Positions 11,444-26,481 are shown, counted from the stretch's first letter. The stretch is 64,000 bases of DNA from Procambarus clarkii (GCF_040958095.1 NC_091160.1:40672825-40736824); one strand, 5' to 3'. The notes: a model not told the origin generated them from the sequence alone. Numbers and translations: made by a program.

Positions 11444-14153
11444 CCCCAAATCTATATATCCCCAAAGGATACACATTCCCAAAGCTGCCCGGCCCCAGGC
11501 AGCAGCCAAACTATCCAGCCTCTTGAAAAAGGTCAATGACTCCCCCGGAACCATCCAAGCATGGCGCAACCTTCTCCTGTTTGGTAACATATGTCTAGCT
11601 GTCCCTGCAAGGAGAGACAAATCACTAGCTTCATCGGTCATTATGGCTATAAATAGTTTTCCTAGAGAGGACAACCAGGCACCCCTCCCCACCCGTGCCA
11701 AAAACACCCACGGCAGGAAAGGTATCAACAGCAGAACCGAGGCATCCAAAATCAGAGCAACAGTCAGCAAGAAAATAGAAGAAGGCAACACAATAGGGGC
11801 GATCAGAGTCATCACCAGTGAAGACACAGTTGCCACCAGGGATGCCCATACAGCACAAGCCCTGAGGGAAAAACACCCACCCAGAGCTCCTCGTGACGAC
11901 AGTGTTCCCCTAGTCGGTGTCACCAGAGCAAAACCCCTGTGTGTGCTCGAATCCATGGTGCATAAAGCAGCTTTATCCTTCCCACCAGGATCAGCAGGTG
12001 GGTTCACAGGACTACGACCCAACCACATCAAACAAATGCTCAACCCTGCACTGGGGGACATTGCACAGGGCCTCCTGATGGAACTAACTAGATTCGCCCA
12101 CACATGTCTAGCTGGCAACATACCAGAGACCATACGGCCTCTCTTTTTTGGCGCTACCCTCTGTGCCCTGAGGAAAAAGATGGAGGAATCAGACCGATAG
12201 CTGTGGGCAATTCACTCCGGCGTCTCGTCACTAAGGCTGCTGCTAGAGCAGTTAGTCAGGCAGCAGCCGACATGCTGAAGCCAAAACAGCTTGGGTTTGG
12301 CATTCCCCAAGGGTGTGAGTCAGCGGCTCATGCAGCTAGAGCCTACATTGCCAACATTACGGATGAAAAAGCCCTGATAAAGCTGGACTTCAAAAATGCT
12401 TTCAATCTGGTTAGAAGGGATGCAGTACTCAGTGCAGTTCATCGCCTTTTTCCTTCCCACTACCCGTTTGTAAACTCATGCTACTTCTTGCTACAGCAAG
12501 AATCTAACTCTGAAATTCGGGAACATGAAATTGAATCACAAGGTGTCCAACAGGGTGACTCCCTTGCTCCTATTCTTTTCTGCCTAGTTATCAGGGAAGT
12601 CACCGATAACCTGTCCAGTGAGCTCAACATTTGGTTTTTGGACGATGGTACTCTAGCCGGCTCCCCAGCCTCACTCTTGGACGACATAAGAATAATTCAG
12701 GAGCAAGGAGCAAGCCTAGGCCTCACCCTGAACCCTTCCAAGTGCGAAATAACCTCCACCAACCAGCACATAATAGAGCAAATAAAGGTTGTTTTGCCTG
12801 ACATTCATACAACCAACCCTGAGGACAGCACACTCCTAGGTGCTCCTCTTGGAAGGAATGCCATCGACGAGGTCCTTGGTAAGAAGATCACTGACCTGAA
12901 GAGGATGAACGAGAGGATTGAAGACATCGATGCTCATGATGCACTTTACCTCATCACCAGATGCTTGTCCCTCCCCAGGCTGACCTACTTTCTAAGATGT
13001 CCGCCATCTTTTAACAATATTAAATTAGAAGAATACGACAGCTTGCTGAAATCAATGCTAGAAAAAGCCCTCAATCTTTCCCTCAGCGACTCACAGTGGA
13101 AACAGGCCTCCATTCCTGTCAGACTCGGGGGCCTTGGCGTGCGCACAGCAACACAAATTGCTGTACCAGCGTTCCTGTCCTCTTCAGTGGGGTCTGACAA
13201 CTTGGTGAAGGAAATCCTACCAGAGCACTTAGTTCAACAGGCAGGGGTGCATGATCCCAGCTTCACAGACTGCACAACCAAATGGGTCTCTCTCGCAGGA
13301 CCAGCACCCCAACCACCGCCTTCTGAAGCCCATAAGCAATCTAGCTGGGATCGCCCCATTGCCGACCAAGAAGCTGCGACATTACTAGAAGCTGCGACAA
13401 CACCACATGATACTGCCCGACTTAGAGCTGTAGCAGCTCCCCATGCAGGGGACTTCCTATTAGCAACCCCAATGTCATCCACCGGTACCCGTCTCACACC
13501 GCAGGCCCTCAGAATTGCTGTGGCTCTCCGCCTCGCAGCCCCAATTCACAAAGAAATAAAGGTGTATTTGCGGCGAGGCAGAGGCCGACAGATACGGACG
13601 GCATGGCCTTCTCTGCCAACGGACAGGAGGATGGCATGCAAGACACGGCGAGGTTAACGACATTATCAAGAGAAGCCTTACTACGGCCACTTATCCAGCA
13701 GAGAGAGAGCCCCGTTACCTAATGTCCCGCAACTCAGATGAGCCTGTCAGTCGCCCAGACGGGATCACGGTGAACCCCTGGAAGAATGGTAGACAGTTGG
13801 TGTGGGACTACACTTGCGTTTCAACCTTAGCCAACACCTATGTTGACTTCAGTGCTGCACAAGCAGGAGGAGCTGCCAATCACCGGGAAGTAGCCAAGTC
13901 ACGTAAACACAGAGACCTTGATCACCTCTACAAATTTGTCCCCATTGCTTCAGAGACACTTGGTGCCTGGGGTAAAAGTGCTGCAAGTTTTTTGAAGGAA
14001 CTGGGGTCCAAGCTAATTGAAACAACTAGAGACCCTAGACCCGCCAGTTTTCTCTTTCAGCGGCTTAGTGTGGTGATCCAGAGAGGAAATTCTCACTGCA
14101 TCCATGGTTCCTGCCCGCCATCTGTGGAGCTGGAGGAGCTCTACAACTTGTGA
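11442..14153 (+). pseudogene. R2-group LINE polyprotein (RT plus REL endonuclease), broken
   Basis: The element encodes a single-ORF non-LTR retrotransposon protein: a reverse transcriptase followed by a C-terminal restriction-enzyme-like endonuclease. The first frame is open from the (AT)n edge (PKAARPQ, then KVNDSPGTIQAW) to 12200. It reads GGFTGLRPNHIKQML and then loses frame in the A-run at about 12174-12178, where one base appears deleted. The second frame, to 13657, continues with GGIRPIAVGNSLRRL, IKLDFKNAFNLV, GVQQGDSLAPILF and the catalytic WFLDDGTLAG. A second break at about 13652 jumps to the frame VNDIIKRSL, which carries the nuclease core RPDGITVNPW, LVWDYTC and ETLGAWGKSA and stops at 14153. 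The cysteine/histidine segment normally just before the VND motif is absent, so the second break is a deletion as well as a frameshift. Exact clade (R2, NeSL, Hero or other) was not determined. Confidence 0.88.
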
Positions 14154-14345
14154 CAAGCAGCCTTGTACCCTGCATGTAACCAATCTTGTAACCCTTTTTG
14201 TGTAATGAAATTTTTTAAATAAAGTAAGATATATATACACACACACACTAAAAGAATAGGGGTGGTAGGGGAAGAAAATATCAAAGTGTTCAGTGAGGAT
14301 CCACAAGGTCTTCTCTGAGTACTCATGATTTTCTTCTCCGAGGCT
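14154..14345 (+). other. 3' UTR of the REL-LINE
   Basis: Contains an aataaa at 14218 and a segment aggggtggtaggggaag that recurs, on the other strand, beside the second REL copy at about 19355-19375. The shared order (aataaag, ggtggtagg, then gtgggtccct or atgggtccct) suggests that both are the family's 3' end. Confidence 0.55.
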
Positions 14346-14372
14346 ATGGGTCCCTACACTTTAGGTATTAAA

Positions 14373-14430
14373 GGTACTCCTTTTTAGTAATTGGTACTAA
14401 AAGGAGTACCAATACCTATTTAGGTATTGG
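14373..14430. repeat. Two adjoining hairpins
   Basis: The first stem pairs 14373-14388 (ggtactcctttttagta region) with 14395-14410 (tactaaaaggagtacc), allowing one bulge. The second is perfect: ccaataccta at 14409-14418, a 2-base loop, and taggtattgg at 14421-14430. The arms share ggtatt/ggtact modules, so this looks like fold-back growth at the end of the REL-LINE. Confidence 0.8.
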
Positions 14431-14462
14431 TACTCCTTTTAGGTATTAAATATATATATATA

Positions 14463-14848
14463 TGTCGTACCTAGTAGCCAGAACTCACTTCTCAGCCTAC
14501 TATTCAAGGCCCGATTTGCCTAATAAGCCAAGTTTCCTGAATTAATATATTTACTATAATTTATTTCTTATGAAATGATAAAGCAACCCTTTTCTCTATG
14601 TATGAGGTCAATTTTTTTTATTGGAGTTAAAATTAACGTAGATATATGACCGAACCTAACCAACCCTACCTAACCTAACCTAACCCATATTTATAGGTAA
14701 GGTTAGGTTAGGTAGCCAAAAAAAGCTAGGTTAGGTTAGGTTAGGTAGGTTAGGTAGACGAAAAAACATTAATTCATGAAAACTTGGCTTATTAGGCAAA
14801 TCGGGCCTTGAATAGTAGGCTGAGAAGTGCGTTCTGGCTATTAGGTAC

Positions 14849-14852
<4 letters not shown>
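14463..14852 (+). mobile_element. 390-bp inverted-repeat element (MITE-like), copy 1
   Basis: The element starts tgtcgtacctagtagccag and ends with the complement, ctggctattaggtacgaca. The terminal arms are roughly 75 bp and embedded in TA repeats on both sides. The interior holds ccaaccctacctaacctaac and ttaggttaggttaggtag runs, which are degenerate (TTAGG)n and (CCTAA)n. No coding frame is present. Structure and TA flanks suit a non-autonomous DNA element, but no transposase partner is visible, so classification is inference. Confidence 0.7.

Positions 14853-14928
<76 letters not shown>
14853..14928. repeat. (AT)n between the two inverted-repeat elements
   Basis: About 76 bases of alternating T and A joining the right end of copy 1 to the left end of copy 2. 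Confidence 0.96.

Positions 14929-19180
<4,252 letters not shown>

Positions 19181-19235
<55 letters not shown>
19181..19235. repeat. (AT)n microsatellite
   Basis: About 55 bases of alternating A and T beside the 3' end of the second REL-LINE copy. Confidence 0.95.
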
Positions 19236-19238
<3 letters not shown>

Positions 19239-19608
19239 GGGTACCACCTCTGGTACAATTATAGGGACCCACAACCTCAGAGAAGGGAACACAGAGCATT
19301 CAGGGAAAAACTTGCCATTTAACTCTGAATACGTAAGAGTGTTCGCTTCTCCTACCACCCCCCTTTTTTATGGTGTACACTTTATTATGCAAGGTTATAC
19401 AGTTACGTATCTGATTTTATACAAAAAATGAACATTAAGAGGACACAAAAAAAGTTCGCTTCCTAGAGGCAGTAGATTTCCTCGAACTCCTCCAACGCCG
19501 GGCAGGAACCGAGGATGCAGCGGGCATTCCCCCTCTGGATCGCGACACTGAGGCGCTGAAAGAGAAAACTTGCCGCTCTAGGGTCTCTTGTGGTGTCAAT
19601 GAGCTTGG
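19236..19608 (-). pseudogene. R2-group LINE copy 2: 3' end and last codons
   Basis: On the minus strand, 19608 down to 19463 encodes the end of the REL endonuclease (KLIDTTRDPRAASFLFQRL, then AIQRGNARCILGSCP), stopping at about 19463. The same region in copy 1 reads TTRDPRPASFLFQRL and IQRGNSHCIHGSCPP. The 3' UTR below it shares aataaag and ggggtggtagg motifs with copy 1. The coding frame is cut at 19608 by the I-clade insertion and resumes at 25424. Confidence 0.88.
19598..19608 (+). repeat. Left target-site duplication of the I-clade LINE
   Basis: The 11 bases aatgagcttgg match aatgagtttgg at 25423-25433 with one mismatch. They lie inside the REL-LINE codons for GSKL, which is how both insertion edges could be fixed. 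Confidence 0.82.
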
Positions 19609-19695
19609 GGAGTTGCTCCTGAGCTACCGTGCAGTGAGGACGTGTCGCCTGCTGCTCCGGTGGTTTGAGTCGGTTCTCACTACGTGTAGAGAGCC

Positions 19696-21627
19696 ATGGG
19701 GAAGGCTCAGCGCAAGAGGGAATGGAAGCAGCTTTCGGACGAGGAAGGACGGGGGACCGATGTGCAGCAGGCCCCAAAGAAAACTGCTATCGAGGCTTTA
19801 CCACTTGCTTCTACCAGCAAGTCAGCGGACGTAATGGACCTAGCGAGGACAGCGTCAGTCACACACCAGCCAGTGTCAGTCAATGCTTCTCTGTCCGCAA
19901 CGCTGCCGCGGGACGGCAGTATGAGTCAGGAGAGGACACCACCGGTTTCACGCCAGCCAATGTCGGCCATTGTTCCTCTCTCCACAGCCCAGCCGCAGGA
20001 CAGCAGTATGGGACAGGGGAGGACACCACCAGTCTCACACCAGACATCGCCAGCCTCTGCACTTCTTCCGAAATTCAAGATCATGCAGACCGACCACTTT
20101 CCTACAGCATATGGAGTAGTAACGGCGATGGAAAAAGAACAACCAGAGCTCAAACTTTCCATTACAGTCAACCTGAAGGGAGAAATAATACTGACACCTC
20201 AAGACCAACAGACTGCACATTACTTAGAGAAGGTAAGAGTCCTGCAGGGGAAACCTGTGTGCTTGGTAAAGCTGGACCCTTCAGAACGACGCACACGAGT
20301 CGTGCTTTTGGGATACCCAATCGACTTTCCCCTGGATCCAGTGCTAGAACACAAGCAAGTCCTGAGTGCGGAACGTTGCCACACAAAAGTAGACAAGGCA
20401 GCGACGCGTCAGGTTCTGGTGACCGTCATGGGACATGTGCCGGAAACTTTCGGTCTTGGAAATTGGGGGACATGCCGACAGAGGCCATACGTCCCGGAAC
20501 CCCTACGCTGCTTCAGGTGTCAGAAATACGGCCACCATCAGTCACGCTGCACAGGACAGGAGAGGTGCGGAGTGTGCAGCCTGAGACATCCCACCAAAGA
20601 CTGTATTGCCAAGCACAAGGCAAACCAGACCACAACAGCCAAATGTCCAAATTGTGGAGGCAAACATCATGCCTGGAGCACAACCTGCTCTGCACGGAAA
20701 CAAAAAGTGCAGACAGCTCAGGCCAGGGTCAACACACTGACCAGCGGTACATCCACCAACACCACCGTCTGGAACACTCGTGCACAGCCACAACAGCCAC
20801 CCGCTCTCACAGAGCAAAATTTCCCGATTCTGTCAATTCCGAATCAGACATTACACGAAAGTGTTGCAGAAGTCCAGCAAGTGCAAATGAGCAGAAAACA
20901 CTTACTTTCGGAATCTACTCACCAGCTATACAGTTTTACCGAGGTCCAGCTGCAAACCATCGTGAAGATCATGGCAGAGACCATTATCAATTGCCTACAG
21001 ATGACGCAGAACGCCTCACAACAACAGACTCAAGACATCACTTGTGTGATAATGGACAAGATCGTGCAGCAGACCACAGTTACACGAGAAATAGACAGTC
21101 TCCGACAGGATGGAGCGCAAGAGGACAAACAACGCAACTTGGACATACTGACTACCGACAACAGTCGGCTAGTCAAGACTCCGGGACATCAACATTCACA
21201 AACGCAACTGCAAGACGCAGTGACCACCCACGATCAACAGAATCTTCCAACACAGGAGACAGACGACAACAGCCAATGCAGTCTGATCTGCAGCAACGCC
21301 AACAAAGACGTATTGAACAGCAGAGATGCGCAGGTTCCGCCAACACACGAAACGGCCGCGAGCAATCAATGCAGTCCGACTTGCAGCAATACCAACAACA
21401 AAGTGATGGACCACAGTTCTGCACAGATTCCAACAATGCCGGGGTTGACCACAGACAATCAATGCAGTCCGACCTGCAGCGCTTCCAACAACATAGCGAT
21501 GGACCACAGTTATGCACAGATTCCAACAACGTCGGGGATGACCATGAACTATCAATGCAGTCCGATTTGCAGCGACACGACTTGCGAGGCGGAGAATATA
21601 GAGGTCGATTCCGAGGAGGAGTTCTAG
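19696..21627 (+). CDS. I-clade LINE ORF1 (gag-like, zinc knuckles)
   Basis: 643 codons. The nucleic-acid-binding ORF1 protein packages element RNA. The start MGKAQRKREW follows gagcc, a reasonable context, and nothing in-frame lies between it and the element's 5' end. Three zinc knuckles lie near residues 275-335: CFRCQKYGHHQSRC (C-x2-C-x4-H-x4-C), CGVCSLRHPTKDC and CPNCGGKHHAWSTTC, an I/Jockey gag-like arrangement. Upstream is a gag core-like region (AERCHTKVDKAATRQVLVTV). The C-terminal third is Gln/Thr/Ser-rich and ends in about four imperfect 29-30-residue repeats, each with QCSPTCS or a variant. ORF1 overlaps the ORF2 frame at its 3' end. The frame one base earlier is also open across the whole gene. 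Confidence 0.9.
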   Translation: MGKAQRKREWKQLSDEEGRGTDVQQAPKKTAIEALPLASTSKSADVMDLARTASVTHQPVSVNASLSATLPRDGSMSQERTPPVSRQPMSAIVPLSTAQPQDSSMGQGRTPPVSHQTSPASALLPKFKIMQTDHFPTAYGVVTAMEKEQPELKLSITVNLKGEIILTPQDQQTAHYLEKVRVLQGKPVCLVKLDPSERRTRVVLLGYPIDFPLDPVLEHKQVLSAERCHTKVDKAATRQVLVTVMGHVPETFGLGNWGTCRQRPYVPEPLRCFRCQKYGHHQSRCTGQERCGVCSLRHPTKDCIAKHKANQTTTAKCPNCGGKHHAWSTTCSARKQKVQTAQARVNTLTSGTSTNTTVWNTRAQPQQPPALTEQNFPILSIPNQTLHESVAEVQQVQMSRKHLLSESTHQLYSFTEVQLQTIVKIMAETIINCLQMTQNASQQQTQDITCVIMDKIVQQTTVTREIDSLRQDGAQEDKQRNLDILTTDNSRLVKTPGHQHSQTQLQDAVTTHDQQNLPTQETDDNSQCSLICSNANKDVLNSRDAQVPPTHETAASNQCSPTCSNTNNKVMDHSSAQIPTMPGLTTDNQCSPTCSASNNIAMDHSYAQIPTTSGMTMNYQCSPICSDTTCEAENIEVDSEEEF

Positions 21628-24600
21628 TAGAACAAGCAACACCAACCGAACCCGTCGTCTGGCCATTACGAATTCTGCAGTGGAACATACAAGGTCTTGG
21701 GAATAAAAAACACACACTTCAGGAGGCTGCAATCAGCACGAAAGCAGATATAATCGTTTTGGAAGAAACTCTTTTCCCAGCCACGAAATCCTTCAGATTA
21801 GCTGGATATCAGCACTATGTTCTACCGTATGAGCAGGGGAGACTAAGAGGATTAATGACCCTAGTCAGAAACACCATACCCAGCAAGAAAATAGACTCGG
21901 TTTCATGTGGGGATGGATTAGAGGTATTAGCAGTAACAGTGAATATGGCTAATATTGAGCTCCTTATATACAACGTTTACAAGCCCCTTAGACATAACTA
22001 GAAGCAGAGGCAGTGCTTGCCTTGGCCACGCAGGAAAATTTAATTCTTGCTGGAGATTTTAATGCTCATCATCCAGAGTTAGGTGCAACTGGGCCAGCCA
22101 ATGCAGATGGGCGCCATTTAGCTGCAGCTCTGCGAGAAGTACCTGAAATTACACTTCTCAACACTGGGGAACCCACTCACATTCTAGGAGGTTCCCTTGA
22201 TCTTACATTCATCTCCACAGCACTCCAGCAACAGGCGAAGTGGGAAGTAGACCCGGTGATCACTAGTGACCACTATGCTACTGTCACGACACTCAACCTG
22301 GCACGACCTCCTACACCTCCTGCGCGGCCTCGGTGGAATTTAGGAAAGGCCAATTGGAATGTATACCAGGAAGAACTTGAAAAATGGTATACAACGTACA
22401 CGCCACCTGAGGATTTGAACATACACGAGACCAATCTGCAGGAAGCCGTTGCAGCTGCTGCGAACAAAGCTATTCCAATCATTATCACAGGTAACACGAA
22501 ACGAAAGAACTATTGGTTCTATAGTAATGACGTTAAAGAACAGAACCACAGAGTCAATATCTTCAGAAAACATCTAAAGAGACACCCCACACCAGAAGGA
22601 AGAACTCTGCTACGAGCGGTGATATCTGAAGCAAGGCGAGTTTCTCGAGAAGTAAAGGAGGCAAGATGGTTTGAGTGGTGTCAAACTCTAAATGAACATA
22701 GTAGTCTTGGCAAGATATGGGGTCAGATTAAAACTATATCAGGTCGACCAGCCCGGCCACAGGCATGTATTCAACCATTGCAGGAGGATGAGAGACTTGC
22801 TCTCCAATTTGCAGAAAGAACAGCTTCATATCAGCTTCCTGCAATGGTCCGAAGGCAGCAAGAACACTTAAAACAAGAGAGGATGACAGTCATTCATGAG
22901 GGCATAGCTATAAATGACGAATGTGACTGTCCCTTCACCGAACAGGAACTACGCAGAGCCAAAAAGGGTGGTAAGGACACTGCTCCAGGTGCTGATAACA
23001 TTACATACTCAATGATCGCACATGCAGGTCCTGCTGGAGACCGAGGGATGTTGGACGTCATCAATGCGTCTTGGCAGCAAGGCAAACTACCGCCCTCTTG
23101 GAAGAAAGCAGACATCATACCGATTCCTAAGCCGAATGAACCTGGCAATTACAGACCCATTTCCTTAACATCATGTGTTAGTAAAACTGCAGAACGGATG
23201 GTCTTAAATAGGCTACTGTGGAAGACTGGAGACCTTCATAAACACATATTTGGCTTCACTAGAGGTGTAGGTACTGCCAACTGCATAGCAACATTACTAG
23301 GAACAGTTAACTCGGGTCCAGCTATAGTGGTCTTCCTTGATCTGGAAAAAGCATTTGAACTTGCAAGCCCGCCAGCAATACTACACACCTTAGTTAAAAA
23401 AGGTGTGAGGGGGAAAATGCTAGCATGGATTCAAGATTACCTAAGTCACAGGTATGCCAGAGTAAAGTTGCAAGGACAAGTGTCGGACTTCCACTTGCAC
23501 GAGAATGGGACTCCACAAGGAGGAGTCCTCAGTCCTAGTCTTTTTAACATCCTTATGGAAAACCTTGTTACCATGTCCTTTACAGAAGGGGTTACATTGC
23601 TAAGCTATGCTGATGATCTAGCATTAGTCGTTACGGGTCCTTCACTTCTAAATAAAGCTCAAGGTGCTTTAGATCAAGTGACATCTGAATGCAGTGTTTT
23701 AGGGCTAAAAATATCTGCACAGAAGTCTAAGGCGATGAGACTAGGTGGCAAGGCTCCAGACAGGCACCTACGCATTCAGGACATTAACCTTCAGTGGGTT
23801 CCACAATATCGATATCTCGGAGTGTGGATTGATTTTAAGATGACATTCAATAAGCAAATTCAATATCTAAAGGAGAAAGCAAAGTCACGAATAAATATAA
23901 TGAGAGCAATCACAGGGCCCCGTCTAGGAGCGGGACACAGAGTGTTGAGAATGTTTTACATACACGCCGTTCGTTCCCTGGTTGATTATGCAGCGCCTGC
24001 CTTACTCACTCTTTCTCCTGGTCAGTGGGCAAACGTTGAGGTTCTTCAAAATGATGCATTGCGAGTCATAACAGGTGCTCCCAGATGGACTAAAATCCTG
24101 AACCTAAGACTAGAGACAAAGCTAACGTCGATTGAAATAAGGGTAAAGGGGATTGCTGCGTGCATGCTGACCAAGATATTGACTAGACCTAGAATCAGTT
24201 CACTTAAAGATTTGATCACTGGAGCACTAACTCTGGACAGAAGAGCCTCCAATAGCAACAGGTGGACCCATTGTGCGATAAACGCCATCGATACGTTCGA
24301 TATGGCAAACACAGTCACTGAGAGGGGTGTCGACGACATACATGCAGACTTTGTTATACAAGCCCCTTGGGAATCTCTGCCAGCAGACTTTCAGATTATG
24401 GCTCTTGACGGAAAGAAGAACCAGACACATCCTCATCTGCTACGTCACATTGCACAGATGCATATAGTAGCAAACATGGCATCCGACAGCTTCACTTACT
24501 TCACGGATGGGTCAGTAGACCAGCAGGGACAGGAAACCGGAGCTGCAGTTAAAGCAGGAAACTCTGTATATAGTTGGAGGCTCTCAAATGGGTGTTCGAC

Positions 24601-25327
24601 TTTACAGACTGAGATGCTAGCCATTCAAAAGGCTTTGGAACATGCTCTTGCTGAACACCGCCAACATGTTATCGTCCACACAGATTCGAGAACCGCCATT
24701 GAAACCTTGCAACAGGAACACATATGTGATAACATCCATCTGATCACCAATGTCTTATCATTCATGCACACACTCCACCGACAAGGCCGACGGGTGCTTA
24801 TCAACTGGGTGCCAAGTCATGTGGGACTATTAGGTAATGACATTGCAGACGAAGCTGCAAAACTTGCTACTAAGAGGAGGAATGTAGACATTTCCATACC
24901 ACCGAGTCTCTCCCAGATGAAGAAAGTGATTCGAAACAGAGCAATGCGAAGGCTGTACAGTGACCACGACGCAGCAGTTGCAACATCAGGATCTGCGGGT
25001 TGGTACAAGAATTCCACCAACTACGAACCACTTAGTTTGATGAACGGGGGCGGTAGAACAACAGAAGTGCACTTACATCGCATCAGGCTTGGATACCCAT
25101 GTGCATGGGAAATAGGCTTACGGGTTCCGGAAGGTGAGAGGAAATGTCAACACTGTGGAGAAATGCCCGACAGACCACTGGAACATTATCTAACACAGTG
25201 CACAGTTACAAACCGGTTAAGATTTCACCTTCGATTCGACAGAGCAGAGGAAGTTGTTAAACACATATGGCAAAATCTTACTGAAGCGACCATACGGGTC
25301 ATACATACTCATCCTCCGCCCAGGTAA
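21555..25327 (+). pseudogene. I-clade LINE ORF2: endonuclease, RT, RNase H; single frameshift
   Basis: The likely start is the ATG at 21555, overlapping ORF1 by about 73 bases; the frame is open further upstream, so the start is uncertain. APE endonuclease: LRILQWNIQGLGNKK, EETLFPATKSF. The frame is lost at about 21995, where one base seems missing after YKPLRH; it resumes with EAEAVLALATQENLILAGDF and TSDHYATVTTL. Reverse transcriptase: DTAPGADNITYSMI, NYRPISLTSCVSKTAERMV, VVFLDLEKAFELAS, GTPQGGVLSPSLFN and the catalytic LLSYADDLALV. RNase H: YFTDGSVD, TEMLAIQKAL, VHTDSRTAIETL and WVPSHVGLLGNDIADEAAKL, with all catalytic acidic residues present. A C-terminal knuckle CQHCGEMPDRPLEHYLTQC follows. 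Apart from the one-base loss, all domains are intact from 22001 to the stop at 25327. Confidence 0.93.
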
Positions 25328-25422
25328 ACCAGAAACGAGCATCACTTAGTGGGCCAGCCAGAGGCTTAGGGCCCGCGCAGGATTATCCCTGCTAAAAAGA
25401 AAAAAAAAAAAAAAAAAAAAAA

Positions 25423-25433
25423 AATGAGTTTGG
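25423..25433 (+). repeat. Right target-site duplication of the I-clade LINE
   Basis: aatgagtttgg directly after the poly(A) tail. The first base is shared with the tail. One mismatch to the left copy at 19598-19608. Confidence 0.82.
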
Positions 25434-25538
25434 AACCAAGATCCTTAAGAAAACTTCTTGCACTCTCTCCCCTGGGCCTAAGGTCTCAGACCCTATTGGA
25501 ACGAAGTTGCACCGATGATCTAATTGCCTGTACTTGGC
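25424..25538 (-). pseudogene. R2-group LINE copy 2: remainder beyond the I insertion
   Basis: On the minus strand, 25538 down to 25424 encodes AKYRQLDHRCNFVPIGSETLG and then, one frame over, SARSFLKDLGSKL. Copy 1 reads AKSRKHRDLDHLYKFVPIA and KSAASFLKELGSKL over the same stretch. The frameshift near 25480 shows that this copy was already decayed. Homology stops at 25538, where the LTR-like sequence begins. Confidence 0.85.
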
Positions 25539-26481
25539 TGTTACGGACCCGAGTCCAGCGTCGTAGCACGGAGCAGTGACGACAACGCCATCTGTGAGTC
25601 AGCTCCCGAAACTCCCTCCAAATGGACGACGCCATCTAGTGAGGACGGGATATACCGGCCACAGGTGCTGGATTCCCGTCATAATCAGCTCGTAACGTAG
25701 CCGCTGCTGACCTCTGGTGAGGTGGTGCTTAGACAGCAACGCCATCTATGGAGTGGATAGGTGGACGTTTGTGTCTAAGCCTGTAAGTGAGGTGCCCTAG
25801 AGTGTCCCTAGTACTAATGACGTGTCTGATTACAGAGTCGACCTGGGACTGCTATATTGGACGATGGATCAGTCTAACCAAGGCAGCCAAAGTCTCTCCA
25901 CGAGTTTGCTCTGAAGAAGCTGTGAGTCACCCCCGGACGAACACTGTTGAGAGTGTTAGCCTGCCTCTGACGTGGCAGAGTCGAGGAATCGTCGTATCCG
26001 GGGCTGGCTGGTGGAGGAGACTAGCCACTGTGGTGCTGAGAGAGAAGAGTGATCAGCGGAATCACACAAGGCTCCTGCCTAGGGCTCGCAACCCTAGTAT
26101 CGGTCGTGGAGTGGCCTACACAGCGGAGCTGATTGGAACCTGCCAGCTACAGGCTGGATTGTGGTTGAAGACCTCCACGACGGAGCACCCAGTGGGACTG
26201 TGATTTGGCTGGCCTGTGGCCAGGGTAGATTCGCCGAGAGAAGCCAAGAGGATTCATCGTGGGCCACGAAGAAGGGAACCAGGGCTGCTCATCGTGAGCA
26301 CCATGGAGCATCCTGTGTCTTCAGAGGAAGACGAATCTATATATAATAAGTGTAGTTATAGCAACCCCGTGTGACTGTTTATATATTTATTTATGGTGGT
26401 GGTGATTATATATATAAATCCGAGCATTTGTATCCCTTCCCCTTTAATTTAACTTGCGTTATGGAACACACCCCTTGAAAG
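25539..26481 (+). mobile_element. Possible LTR, 3' end lost in the assembly gap
   Basis: Homology to the REL-LINE ends at 25538 and the next bases are tgttacggacccgag, a typical LTR-type TG start. The region is 943 bases, largely non-coding (no domain in the 138-codon frame at 25787), with a TATA-like ctatatataataag at about 26337-26350. Three copies of cgccatct lie at 25586, 25630 and 25740. No primer-binding site or second LTR can be seen because of the gap. It could equally be unrelated host sequence. Confidence 0.33.

Larger units (their letters stand above)
19609..25423 (+). mobile_element. I-clade LINE, nearly complete, inserted in REL-LINE copy 2
   Basis: The element is about 5.8 kb, with a 5' UTR of about 87 bases, ORF1 (gag with CCHC knuckles), ORF2 (endonuclease, RT, RNase H), a short 3' UTR and a run of 27 As broken by one g near its start. 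It is bounded by an 11-bp target-site duplication with one mismatch. The interrupted host sequence reads GSARSFLKDLGSKL-like codons on the far side and KLIDTTRD on the near side. Only one frameshift was found. This makes it the youngest large insertion in the window on internal evidence. Confidence 0.88.

Noticed and set aside
25787-26203. A 138-codon protein gene in the LTR-like region
   Set aside because: No recognisable domain, unremarkable composition and no splice or promoter logic tied to the frame. Non-coding LTR-type sequence is likelier.
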